From Actinomyces gaoshouyii (GTDB lineage: Bacteria; Actinomycetota; Actinomycetes; Actinomycetales; Actinomycetaceae), in contig NZ_MVIV01000005.1 in NCBI RefSeq assembly GCF_002072175.1, positions 95,332 through 159,331 on the forward strand: a stretch of 64,000 nt of DNA. The letters run 5' to 3'. The stretch's first letter is position 1, and each line of letters opens with the position of its first letter. Positions 16,868-31,164 of this stretch are shown here, piece by piece. The notes below the pieces were generated by a model that made no database searches, was not told where the DNA came from, and saw only the letters and a list, made by a program, of their open reading frames with translations. The position numbers and the translations under genes were made by a program.

Positions 16868-18115
16868 ATGTACTTGGCCATCAACGTCCTGGGCATCGCC
16901 GTCTTCCTGGCGGCGGGCTGGCTGCTCTCCCATGACCGCAAGAGGATCCCTTGGCAGTCCGTGGCGATCCTGACCGCCCTCAACCTCGTGATCGCCTGGG
17001 TCCTCACGAGCTTCACCTGGGGGCGCGCGGCCATCGAGGGCGCGGCCGCGGGCTTCAACGAGCTCGTCTCCGTGGCCTGGAAGGGCATCAACTTCGCCCT
17101 GGCGAACTGGGTGGGGGCCGAGGGAGTGGACCCGATGCCCGTGAACTTCGTGGTCAGCGCCCTGCTGCCGATCCTGCTGGTGGTGCCCGTCTTCGACATC
17201 CTCACCTATATCGGCTTCCTGCCCTGGCTCATCAAGTGGATCGGCTGGGGACTCAGCGCGGTCACCCGCCAGCCCAAGTTCGAGGCCTTCTACTCCATCG
17301 AGATGATGTTCCTGGGCAACACGGAGGCCCTGGCGGTCTCCAAGCTGCAGGTGCAGCGGATGAGCCCGGCGCGCAACGTCGTCATCGCCATGATGTCGAT
17401 GAGCTGCGTGACGGCATCGATCCTGGCGGCCTACATCCAGATCGTTCCGGCGGAGTTCGTACTGACAGCGGTGCCCCTCAACTGCCTCAACGCGCTCATC
17501 GTCACCTCCATGCTCTACCCCGTCCACGTGCCGCCCGAGGAGGACATCATCGTCACCTACGAGGGTGTCGACGACTCCGAGGACGCCGACGGCGCGCAGA
17601 GCAGAGCGGCGAAGGAACCGTTCTTCTCCTTCCTGGGCGACTCGATCCTGGGCGCCGGCAAGCTCATCCTCATCATCACCGCCAACGTCATCACCTTCGT
17701 GGCCCTGGCGGCCCTCATCAACAAGATCCTCGGAGCGATCTGGGAGCCGCTCTCCCTGGAGTCGGCGCTCGGCGTCGTCATGTACGGACCCGCGCTCCTG
17801 CTGGGCCTGGACACCTCCACCGCCTGGGACATGTCCCGGATCATGGGCCTCAAGCTGGTCACCAACGAGTTCGTGGCCATGGGGCAGGTGCAGCCCCACA
17901 TCGGCGACTACGCGCGCCACTACCAGGCGGTACTCACCGTCTTCCTGACATCCTTCGCGAACTTCGGGACGCTCGGCATGATCATCGGCTGCTTCAAGGG
18001 CCTGGTGGACAAGGAGCGCAATGACCTCATCTCCAAGAACGTGGGCCGGATGCTCCTGTCCGGGATCCTCGTCTCGCTGCTGTCGGCCGGAATGGTCGGT
18101 CTGTTCGTCTGGTGA
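16868..18115 (+). CDS. Concentrative nucleoside transporter (NupC/CNT type)
   Basis: A 415-residue polytopic membrane protein with about nine hydrophobic segments. The central FLGNTEALAVSKLQVQRMSP and the following SCVTASILAAYI correspond to the G-x-[ST]-E-A motif region and re-entrant core of CNT carriers, and GLDTSTAWDMSRIMGLK lies near the end. It would import nucleosides by Na+ or H+ symport. ATG 16868 has GAAGGA 6 nt upstream. It lies between two nucleoside hydrolase genes, with gaps of 44 and 14 nt, which strongly supports nucleosides as cargo. Confidence 0.82.
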   Translation: MYLAINVLGIAVFLAAGWLLSHDRKRIPWQSVAILTALNLVIAWVLTSFTWGRAAIEGAAAGFNELVSVAWKGINFALANWVGAEGVDPMPVNFVVSALLPILLVVPVFDILTYIGFLPWLIKWIGWGLSAVTRQPKFEAFYSIEMMFLGNTEALAVSKLQVQRMSPARNVVIAMMSMSCVTASILAAYIQIVPAEFVLTAVPLNCLNALIVTSMLYPVHVPPEEDIIVTYEGVDDSEDADGAQSRAAKEPFFSFLGDSILGAGKLILIITANVITFVALAALINKILGAIWEPLSLESALGVVMYGPALLLGLDTSTAWDMSRIMGLKLVTNEFVAMGQVQPHIGDYARHYQAVLTVFLTSFANFGTLGMIIGCFKGLVDKERNDLISKNVGRMLLSGILVSLLSAGMVGLFVW

Positions 18116-18129
18116 GGGAGGAGCGAATC

Positions 18130-19080
18130 ATGACCCGTAAGCTCATTCTGGATCTGGACACCGGCATCGACGACGCCCTGGCGATCGCCTACGCCCTGGG
18201 CAGCCCGGAGGCCGAGCTCATCGGCATCACCACCACCTACGGCAATGTCCTCGTGGAGGACTCGGCGCGCAACTGCCTGGCGGTGCTCGACCTGCTCGGA
18301 GCGCCGCATGTGCCCGTCTACCCCGGCCTGCCCCACGCCCTGGCCCGCGACGGCTTCGAGGTTCTGGAGATCTCCGCCTTCATCCACGGCCGCAACGGCC
18401 TGGGCGATGCGGCACTGACTCCCTCGCCCCGCGCCGTGGAGGGGACGAGCGCCGTCGACTTCATCATCGAGGCCTCCCGCGCCCACGGGGAGGATCTCGT
18501 GTACGTGCCCACTGGTCCGCTGACCAACCTGGCAGCCTCCCTGAAGAAGGACCCGGGCCTGGCTGAGCGGCTGACCGTGGTGCTCATGGGCGGGGCGCTC
18601 ACGGTGAGCGGGAATGTCAGCCCGTGGTCGGAGGCGAATATCAGCCAGGACCCGGAGGCCGCCGACGCCGTCCTGCGCTCGGGGGTGAGCGCCACGATGG
18701 TCGGCCTCGACGTCACCCTCCGGACCCTGCTCACCTATGAGCACACGCGCCGCTGGCGCGAGCTGGGGACGGCCGCGGGAGATTTCCTGGCGGATATGAC
18801 GGACTACTACATCCGGGCCTATGAGACGACGGCGCCCGGGCTCGGCGGCTGCGGCCTGCACGATCCGCTGGCGGTCGGCGTCGCCGTGGACCCCTCCTTG
18901 GTGACGATGCTGCCCATCAACCTCGCGGTGGATCTGGAGGGCCCGACCCGGGGGCGCACCATCGGGGATGTGGAGCGCCTGAGCGCCCCGAGGACGAGCC
19001 GGGCGGCCGTGGCCGTCGACGCCGAGAGGTTCCTCACCGAGTTCATGTCCCGCGTCACCGCCCTGGCGCGGACCCGCTGA
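18130..19080 (+). CDS. Ribonucleoside hydrolase (second copy)
   Basis: A 316-residue paralogue of the enzyme encoded at 15879. The aspartate cluster is DLDTGIDD (Asp8, Asp10, Asp14, Asp15), and the VPTGPLTNLAAS and GLHDPLAVGVA motifs are conserved. GGGAGGAG precedes ATG 18130, 14 nt after the permease stop, so it is co-transcribed. Two non-identical hydrolases around one permease suggest split specificity (for instance purine versus pyrimidine nucleosides), which is inference. Confidence 0.92.
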   Translation: MTRKLILDLDTGIDDALAIAYALGSPEAELIGITTTYGNVLVEDSARNCLAVLDLLGAPHVPVYPGLPHALARDGFEVLEISAFIHGRNGLGDAALTPSPRAVEGTSAVDFIIEASRAHGEDLVYVPTGPLTNLAASLKKDPGLAERLTVVLMGGALTVSGNVSPWSEANISQDPEAADAVLRSGVSATMVGLDVTLRTLLTYEHTRRWRELGTAAGDFLADMTDYYIRAYETTAPGLGGCGLHDPLAVGVAVDPSLVTMLPINLAVDLEGPTRGRTIGDVERLSAPRTSRAAVAVDAERFLTEFMSRVTALARTR

Positions 19081-19208
19081 GCGGCGCGGCCCGGGAGTCG
19101 GAGTCGGAAGCACTGCTCATTTCCAGGCCTGCTGCGCGAGGAGCCTGTGAGGGGCGCGGGGTCGACAGGGCGCGAGGGCCGGCGCCCGCCTCACCGGCGC
19201 GGAGGCGG

Positions 19209-20000
19209 TCAGCCTTGCTGGGGCATCACGTAGGAGCAGCCCAGGGCGAAGGGGAAGCCGGGCTTGAGCAGGCAGGCGACGACGGGCTCGGCGAGCTCGA
19301 TGAGCAGGCCGGCGTCCAGGCCCCGCTCGGCCTCGGGACCGGCGCCGGCCAGGAGGGACTCGTAGGGGATGGACAGGTCGAGCAGCGACATGCCGCCCCG
19401 CCGATCCGCCTTGTCCCATGCGCCCCCCTCCATCTCCATGAGCGTTCCCAAGTGGAAGCGCATGACGCGCTGGGAGTCCACCTCGGAGGGCACGGAGAGG
19501 ATGTGGTGGGCCTCGGGGTCGCGAGGAGCGCGCAGGGTGAAGACGAGGATGGCGCCGTCGCGAGCCGCCCTCAGCATGAGCCGGGCGATGTGGACGGCGA
19601 AGGATGCCGTGTCGAAGCCCCCGCTCATCGCCTCGGGCACGCTCAACGGCCCGTCGAGGGGGATGAGGACGCCCGTGCCGGCGTCGTTGATGGCGCGCCG
19701 CCCGGTGGGGCCCTCGGCGCGCAGGCGCAGGCCGCCCTCCTCCAGCGTCCCGACCTCGACGCGCTCAGCCCACCCCCCGGGCACGCAGGAGGGCCCGGGC
19801 TCGGTCTCCACGTGCCCCAGCCCCAGGACATCGGCGAGATCAGTGCCATCGGCGGGCCGGTACCAGGCGATCTGGTCGCCGTCGAACCACAGGGGGACGA
19901 CCCCGTTGAAGGGGATGCCGAAGCGCACATGCGCCGGCAGCGGCGGGATCGTCGGCGCTGGGGCGGGCTCGCCGGCGGGGCCCACGAGGTAGTCGCTCAT
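19209..20000 (-). CDS. Hypothetical protein, 263 aa
   Basis: I do not recognise this protein. It is soluble, acidic, without signal peptide or transmembrane segment. It starts with a Pro-rich segment (PAPAPTIPPLPAHV) and has a globular remainder with regularly spaced hydrophobics ending in LKPGFPFALGCSYVMPQQG. It is supported as a gene by good third-position GC. It is also supported by a leaderless start: TACCCT on the minus strand (20007-20012) ends 6 nt before ATG 20000. It is transcribed alone, convergent to the nucleoside operon and downstream of the LssY/nrdF group. Confidence 0.65.
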   Translation of the reverse strand: MSDYLVGPAGEPAPAPTIPPLPAHVRFGIPFNGVVPLWFDGDQIAWYRPADGTDLADVLGLGHVETEPGPSCVPGGWAERVEVGTLEEGGLRLRAEGPTGRRAINDAGTGVLIPLDGPLSVPEAMSGGFDTASFAVHIARLMLRAARDGAILVFTLRAPRDPEAHHILSVPSEVDSQRVMRFHLGTLMEMEGGAWDKADRRGGMSLLDLSIPYESLLAGAGPEAERGLDAGLLIELAEPVVACLLKPGFPFALGCSYVMPQQG

Positions 20001-20070
20001 GGGGCCAGGGTAGCGGGGCTCGCCGACCGGGCCCGGTGGATGGGGTTGGAACGGGCCCGAACGGGAGGGC

Positions 20071-20104
20071 GGCCCGGGCGCCGTCCCCCTTCAGCGCCCG
20101 GGCC
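20071..20104 (-). terminator. Hairpin after the nrdF-LssY operon
   Basis: Perfect 11-bp arms (GGCCCGGGCGC / GCGCCCGGGCC) with a 12-nt loop, 31 nt beyond the stop of the LssY-C gene on the minus strand. Confidence 0.55.
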
Positions 20105-20134
20105 CCGGACCGGATCGGCGGGCTCGCGGCGCGC

Positions 20135-26076
<5,942 letters not shown>

Positions 26077-26129
26077 TCACCACGAAATGGCGGCAGAATG
26101 CCGATATCCACCCCTGATAGCCTCGCGCC

Positions 26130-27203
26130 ATGGCCGGTGGGAGCAGGAGTTCGGGGGCGCCGTCGCTCGGCGATGTCGCCCGCCTGGCCGGCGTCTCCAC
26201 ACAGACGGCCTCACGCGTCTCCATGGGCGCCGGCAATGTTCGCCCGGCCACCCGCGAGCGCGTGCTACGGGCCATGAGCCAGCTCGGCTACTCCCCCAAC
26301 CGCGCGGCTCAGGCGCTGCGCCGCGGCTCCTTCAAGGCGATCGGCGTCCTCACCCAGCAGATCCAGCGCACCGGTGAGGCCCTGACCACGGCGGGCGTCG
26401 TCGAGGAGGCGACGAACGCGGGCTACGCGGTGAGCCTCGTGCAGGTGGAACGGCCCGAGTCCGATGACATGCGCACGGCGGCGGTCCGGCTCGCCCACCA
26501 GGCCATCGACGGGCTCGTCGTCGTCCAGGCGGGACGGGCGGGGCGCGAGCACCTCGCCCTGCCGCCGACCATGCCCGTGGCCGTCTCCGACTCCGCGCTC
26601 ATGGGCTACTACCCCTCGGTCAGCGCGGATCAGGCCGGCGGGGTACGCGAGGCCATCAGTCACCTGCTCGCCCTGGGACACCGGACCGTCCACCACGTGG
26701 CCGGCCCCGAGGGCTCGCAATCCGCGCTCATCCGCCGCGCCGCATGGGCGGCGAGCCTGCGGGAGGCCGGCGCGCCGACGCCCGAGCCGCTGCCCGGGGA
26801 CTGGAGCGCGGCCTCCGGGTACCGGGCGGGCCTGCGCCTGGCCGCCGACCCCGAGGTGACGGCCGTGCTGTGCGCGAATGACGAGACGGCGCTCGGCCTC
26901 ATCCGCGCCATGCACGAGCAGGGGCGCGCCGTGCCGGCCGATGTGTCCGTCGTCGGCTTCGACGGACTGGACCTGGGCGAGTTCAGCTTCCCGCCGCTGA
27001 CGACGGTCCACCAGGACTTCAAGCGCCATGGGCGGGAGATGGTGCGCCTCGTCCTGGAGCAGGTGGCCTCTGGAGTGGTGGACGGCTCGCGGAGCATCAT
27101 CATCCCCACCGAACTCGTCCTACGGGGCTCGACGGCGCCCCCGAGCGCGCGTGCGGGCGAGGGGCAGACCCGGCAGGGGCGTGCGTGCGCACCCTCGGTG
27201 TGA
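26130..27203 (+). CDS. LacI family transcriptional regulator
   Basis: A 357-residue repressor. The helix-turn-helix SLGDVARLAGVSTQTASRV is at residues 12-30, and the hinge helix NRAAQALRRG precedes a periplasmic-binding-like ligand domain with VVGFDGLDLGEFSFPPLTTV near the end. It is divergent from lacZ with the operator between them, so it probably represses lacZ and responds to a galactoside. TAGCCT (26118-26123) is 6 nt before ATG 26130, giving a leaderless transcript that does not overlap the operator, so strong autoregulation is not expected. Confidence 0.9.
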   Translation: MAGGSRSSGAPSLGDVARLAGVSTQTASRVSMGAGNVRPATRERVLRAMSQLGYSPNRAAQALRRGSFKAIGVLTQQIQRTGEALTTAGVVEEATNAGYAVSLVQVERPESDDMRTAAVRLAHQAIDGLVVVQAGRAGREHLALPPTMPVAVSDSALMGYYPSVSADQAGGVREAISHLLALGHRTVHHVAGPEGSQSALIRRAAWAASLREAGAPTPEPLPGDWSAASGYRAGLRLAADPEVTAVLCANDETALGLIRAMHEQGRAVPADVSVVGFDGLDLGEFSFPPLTTVHQDFKRHGREMVRLVLEQVASGVVDGSRSIIIPTELVLRGSTAPPSARAGEGQTRQGRACAPSV

Positions 27204-27216
27204 GCACAATCGAGTC

Positions 27217-27918
27217 ATGCTGCCCAAGGCCGACGCGTCCACTGCCCCGCCGATCACCCGCAGCGGCACCGCCGCCGATCTCGCCGCCGACCTAGCCGAG
27301 CGCCTGACGCGGCAGATCGGGCGCGATCCGGGTGGGCGCGTGATCGTAGGGCTCACGGGGGCGCCGGGATCCGGGAAGTCGACGGCGGCGCGCGAGCTGA
27401 CGGGGCTCCTGGCCGAGGCGGGGGCGCTGGCGGGCGAGGTGCCGATGGATGGCTTCCACATGTCCAACGCGGTGCTCGACGAGCTGGGGCGCCATGGGCG
27501 CAAGGGCGCTCCGGACACCTTCGATGTGGGCGGCTACCTCGTGACCCTGGACCGAGTGCGGCGCGGCGAGGAGGTGCTGGCGCCGGTCTACCGGCGCGAC
27601 TTGCATGAGCCGGTGGCCGCGGGCACGCGGGTGTCCGGGGGCGGAGTCGTCGTCACGGAGGGGAATTACCTGGCACTGGGCGAGGGCGGCTGGCAGGCTG
27701 CGCGTGAGCGCATCGACCTGCTCATCATGCTGGTGGTGGGGCGCGAGGAGCTGGCCGCCCGGCTCGTGGCGCGGCATATGAGCTTCGGGCGGGACCGCGT
27801 GGCTGCGGCCCACTGGGTGCGCGTCGTCGATCTTCCCAATGCCGCACTGGTGGAGGCCAGCGCCCCCCGGTGCGACGAGCTCTGGACCTGCGCCCCGTCC
27901 TCCCACCGAAACCGGTAG
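27217..27918 (+). CDS. Nucleoside/nucleotide kinase family protein (PanK/uridine kinase-like P-loop)
   Basis: A 233-residue P-loop kinase. Walker A is GLTGAPGSGKST (residues ~43-54), followed by VPMDGFHMSNAVLDELGRHGRKGAPDTFDVGGYL. This is the typical substrate-binding segment of the phosphoribulokinase/uridine-kinase-like family that includes fructose kinase FrcK. VVTEGNYLAL is the Walker-B-like strand. The cytosolic phosphoacceptor is uncertain. CACAAT ends 6 nt before ATG 27217, itself 13 nt after the LacI stop. The last residues NR and the TAG stop come from a repeat element. Confidence 0.75.
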   Translation: MLPKADASTAPPITRSGTAADLAADLAERLTRQIGRDPGGRVIVGLTGAPGSGKSTAARELTGLLAEAGALAGEVPMDGFHMSNAVLDELGRHGRKGAPDTFDVGGYLVTLDRVRRGEEVLAPVYRRDLHEPVAAGTRVSGGGVVVTEGNYLALGEGGWQAARERIDLLIMLVVGREELAARLVARHMSFGRDRVAAAHWVRVVDLPNAALVEASAPRCDELWTCAPSSHRNR

Positions 27919-27939
27919 AAAACAGCATCGAAACCGGTC
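27907..27939 (+). repeat. 3'-end repeat element, copy g, supplying a stop codon
   Basis: CGAAACCGGTA, spacer GAAAACAGCAT, then CGAAACCGGTC. The C-to-A change at the end of the first unit creates the TAG that ends the kinase gene. It is in the standard orientation. Confidence 0.85.
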
Positions 27940-27971
27940 CCGCCCGCTGAGCAACGGCCCACGCTGGCATC

Positions 27972-28150
27972 ATGCTTGTGGCTTTCTCCGTGTCCCCGTC
28001 CACCACCGACGACCCCGATTCGCTGTCCGCAGCTGTCGCCCGCGCTGTGCGCGTGTGCCGCGATTCGGGCCCGCCATACGAGACGACGTCGGCTGAGCCG
28101 ATCACCGGCGCGCCTCCTCCAGCAGGTCCGCGGTCGTATCCGCGTCGGGC
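27972..28150 (+). pseudogene. Remnant of MTH1187-family thiamine-binding protein
   Basis: The frame from ATG 27972 begins MLVAFSVSPSTTDDPDSLSAA, continuing with VARAVRVCRDSG. This is the characteristic N-terminus of the ~100-residue MTH1187/YkoF-like thiamine-binding family. After about 40 residues homology stops, and the expected EGEWDEVM core is absent. The frame runs on as Pro/Arg-rich nonsense to 28283. The 3' half has been deleted or replaced, so the gene is non-functional. CACGCT lies 6 nt before the ATG, in line with a former leaderless promoter. The 3' end given is approximate. Confidence 0.55.
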
Positions 28151-28229
28151 CCCTCCCCGTCGCCGCGCAGACCGCTCACCGTCAGAACGTGACCCTCCGT
28201 ATGGAGGTCGAGCTCGTGTCGGCGAGCTG

Positions 28230-28492
28230 GGGGATCCACGGATCGTGGGCGTCCAGGACAAGTGTCCAAGCGGCTCGTTCTAGTGATCGAGGTCGATGGT
28301 TCCCAGCACGAATGCTCAGAGGAGCGGATCCGGCGCGATCGGACCAAGGACTCAATTCTCACCTCTTGCAATATCCCGCTCTTGCGCCTCAGAACGAATG
28401 ACAGCGGTCAGGAGGAACGGATCCGCGAGGCGCTGGACACGGCGCTCCTCAGATGGCGGCCACCCTCATCGCCGACATCGCGCCCTCGATGA
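28230..28492 (+). pseudogene. Fragment of DUF2726/DUF559-like nuclease domain
   Basis: From GTG 28262 the frame encodes LVLVIEVDGSQHE, then RRDRTKDSILTSCNIPLLRLRT. This matches the E-x-D...H...K-D...L...GIPLLRL pattern of DUF2726-type restriction-endonuclease-like domains. Only ~75 residues remain. The N-terminal half is missing and the upstream codons are open but unrelated. The intervening sequence (28100-28260) has no recognisable gene on either strand, though a minus-strand frame with LDLHTEGHVLTVSGLRGDGE could be another relic. The whole 27.95-28.55 kb interval looks like gene decay. Confidence 0.45.
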
Positions 28493-28579
28493 CGCCATCA
28501 GCCGATAGAGACCGAGGCCGGCATCGAAGGGACGATCTCGGCGGGCGGAAGGGCCGCCGGGCTGGGGCAGACTGGGGCG

Positions 28580-31135
28580 GTGAGTCCTGAGCCACCCGCG
28601 GAGCCCATCGAACCGGCCCCCGCAGCGCCCATCTCGGCTGCGCCTCTTCCCGCGCGAGATCTCACCGCACTGCTGGAGACCATCGGCGCGCGCGACGGCA
28701 GGCTGGTCCACCTCGAGCGCACACCCGCCCGGCCGGCCCGCCCGGCCGACTGGCCGTCCTGGGCCGACCCGGCCCTCGTCGCCGCCCTGGTCGCCTCCGG
28801 CATCCCTCGGCCCTGGATCCACCAGGCCCGGGCCGCCGACTCCCTCCACGCCGGCCACCACACCGTCATCGCCACCGGCACTGGCTCCGGGAAGTCACTG
28901 GCCGCCTGGCTCCCCGCCGTCTCCGACGTCCTCGGCGCCCAGCGCGCCGCTCACGCCAGCGGCACCGGGCACCGCATCTCCGCCCACGGCCATCGCCCCA
29001 CCGCCCTCTACCTCGCACCCACCAAGGCCCTCGCCGCCGATCAGGCCGCCACCCTCGACCGCCTCTCCGCCCGCATCGAGGCCGTCCAGGCAGGCACCGC
29101 AGGCGCGCCGCGCCTCACCCTGCGCTCCGGCACCTGCGACGGGGACACTCCCCTGCCCGAGCGCGACTGGGCCCGCGCCCACGCCGACATCGTCCTGACC
29201 AACCCCGACTTCCTCCATTTCTCCCTCCTGCCCGGCCATGAGCGCTGGGCCCGCCTCCTGCGCTCACTGCGCTACGTCATCGTCGACGAGTGCCACGCCT
29301 ACCGGGGAGTCCTCGGGGCGCATGTCGCCCTCGTCCTGCGCCGCCTCCTGCGCCTCGCCCGCCGCCTGAACCCGGACTCCCCGGGGCCCACGGTCCTCGC
29401 CGCCTCGGCCACCGCCGCCGAGCCCGCCCTCACCGCCGCGCGCCTCATCGGGGCCCCGCCCGCCGATGTCGTCGCCATCACGGACGACGGCGCCCCCGCC
29501 GGGGAGCGCGCGCTGGCCCTCTGGCAGCCAGCCCTCATCGATCCGTGGGGTGCCGACCCCGCCGTCTCCACGGCCGATCCCGGCTCGGGCCCCGCCGACA
29601 CCCCCAACGCCCCGGACCTGCCCTCGCCGCGCCGCTCGGCGACCGCCGAGGCCTCCGAGGTGCTCGTCGACCTTCTCAGCGCCGGAGCCCGGGCCCTCGT
29701 CTTCGTGCGCTCGCGCCGCTCCGCGGAGATCGTCGCCGAGCACGCACGCCGCATCCTCACCCGCTCCGGCCCGCCACTGGCCGACTTGGCCGACGCCGTC
29801 GCCGCCTATCGGGGCGGCTACCTGCCCGAGGAGCGCCGAGACCTGGAAACGGACCTGCGCCAGGGCCGCTTGCGCGCCCTGTCCACCACGAACGCCCTCG
29901 AGCTGGGCATCGACGTGACCGGCCTGGACGCCGTCCTCATCGCCGGATGGCCCGGCACCCGCGTCTCGCTGGGCCAGCAGGCCGGGCGCGCCGGGCGCGC
30001 GGGCAGCCCCGGCGTCGCCGTCCTCATCGCCTCCGACAACCCCCTCGACGCCTACCTCGTCCATCACCCCGAGGACGTCCTCACCGCCCCCGAAGCCACC
30101 GTCTTCGACCCCGCCAACCCCTACGTCCTCGCCCCGCACCTGTGCGCGGCCGCCTCCGAGGCGCCCCTTCGCGAGGCCGACCTCGACCTCTTCGGCCTCC
30201 CCGATGAGAGCCTCCTGGCCGACCTCGCCGAGCGCGGGGCCCTGCGGCGGCGCCCCACCGGCTGGTTCTGGAACGCCGCCCTGCCCGGGCGCCCCCAGGA
30301 CCTCACCACTCTGCGCGGGGACGGCTCGCCCGAGGTCCCCATCGTCGAGTCCCTCTCCGGCACCGTCATCGGCACCGCGCCCGGCGCCAGCGCCGACTCC
30401 TCCCTCCATGCCGGCGCCGTCTACATGCACCAGGGGCGCGCCTACGTCGTCGAGGAGCTCACCCAGGAGGCCGCCATCGTCACCCCGCGTCTGGCCGTGG
30501 GTTACCGGACCCGGGCCCGCGAGCGCTCCAGCGTGCGCATCCTCGCCGAGCGGAGCGCCGAGACCTGGGGCGATGGCCTCACCTGGAACCTCGGCAGCGT
30601 GGAGGTCACCAGCCAGGTCACCGGCTACAACAAGCTCGCCCTGCCCCGTATGGAGGTGGTCTCCCAGCACCCGCTGGACATGCCCGAGCGCGTCCTGCCC
30701 ACCGCCGCCGTCTGGTGGACGATCCCTCTCGAGGCCTGCGAGGCCGTCGGCGTCACCCCGGCCCGGCTGCCCGGCGCCCTGCACGCCGCCGAGCACGCCT
30801 CCATCGGCATCCTCCCCCTCCTGGCCACCTGCGATCGCTGGGACATCGGCGGGCTGTCCACCGCGCTGCACCCCCAGACCATGCGCCCCACCGTGTTCGT
30901 CCACGATGGCGCCGCCGGGGGCGCAGGATTCGCGGAGCGCGGGCACCGCGCCGGGGCGCGTTGGCTGGAGGCCACGCTCGATGTCGTCACCCAGTGCCGC
31001 TGCGCCGACGGCTGCCCCAGCTGCATCCAGTCCCCCAAATGCGGCAACAACAACGAGCCCCTGGACAAGGCCGGCGCCATCGCCCTGCTGCGACTGCTCG
31101 CCCAGGCCGCGCAGGCGGCGGTCCCCTTGTCCTGA
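28580..31135 (+). CDS. DECH-box helicase with DUF1998 domain (Hrq1/YprA-like)
   Basis: An 851-residue superfamily 2 helicase. Walker A TGTGSGKS is at residues 99-106, DECH at 236-239, and motif VI is QQAGRAGRAG. The C-terminal DUF1998 region ends with a four-Cys cluster, CRCADGCPSCIQSPKCG, as in Hrq1-type 3'-5' DNA helicases. In actinobacteria this DECH helicase marks the helicase/secretion neighbourhood next to TadE-like pilin genes. Here those genes are 11 kb away at 42.3-43.4 kb. CAGACT lies 6 nt before GTG 28580, so translation is probably leaderless. Confidence 0.88.
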   Translation: MSPEPPAEPIEPAPAAPISAAPLPARDLTALLETIGARDGRLVHLERTPARPARPADWPSWADPALVAALVASGIPRPWIHQARAADSLHAGHHTVIATGTGSGKSLAAWLPAVSDVLGAQRAAHASGTGHRISAHGHRPTALYLAPTKALAADQAATLDRLSARIEAVQAGTAGAPRLTLRSGTCDGDTPLPERDWARAHADIVLTNPDFLHFSLLPGHERWARLLRSLRYVIVDECHAYRGVLGAHVALVLRRLLRLARRLNPDSPGPTVLAASATAAEPALTAARLIGAPPADVVAITDDGAPAGERALALWQPALIDPWGADPAVSTADPGSGPADTPNAPDLPSPRRSATAEASEVLVDLLSAGARALVFVRSRRSAEIVAEHARRILTRSGPPLADLADAVAAYRGGYLPEERRDLETDLRQGRLRALSTTNALELGIDVTGLDAVLIAGWPGTRVSLGQQAGRAGRAGSPGVAVLIASDNPLDAYLVHHPEDVLTAPEATVFDPANPYVLAPHLCAAASEAPLREADLDLFGLPDESLLADLAERGALRRRPTGWFWNAALPGRPQDLTTLRGDGSPEVPIVESLSGTVIGTAPGASADSSLHAGAVYMHQGRAYVVEELTQEAAIVTPRLAVGYRTRARERSSVRILAERSAETWGDGLTWNLGSVEVTSQVTGYNKLALPRMEVVSQHPLDMPERVLPTAAVWWTIPLEACEAVGVTPARLPGALHAAEHASIGILPLLATCDRWDIGGLSTALHPQTMRPTVFVHDGAAGGAGFAERGHRAGARWLEATLDVVTQCRCADGCPSCIQSPKCGNNNEPLDKAGAIALLRLLAQAAQAAVPLS

Positions 31136-31164
31136 CACGGCGTGAGGGGTCTAGGCTCACTCGC

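Noticed and set aside
27976..28401. 141-codon open frame in the decayed region
   Set aside because: It reads in a different frame from both recognisable remnants and yields Arg/Pro-rich sequence without family resemblance.
29264..31138. Long antisense open frame across the DECH helicase
   Set aside because: It is a compositional shadow of a conserved helicase, with no domain and no start signal.
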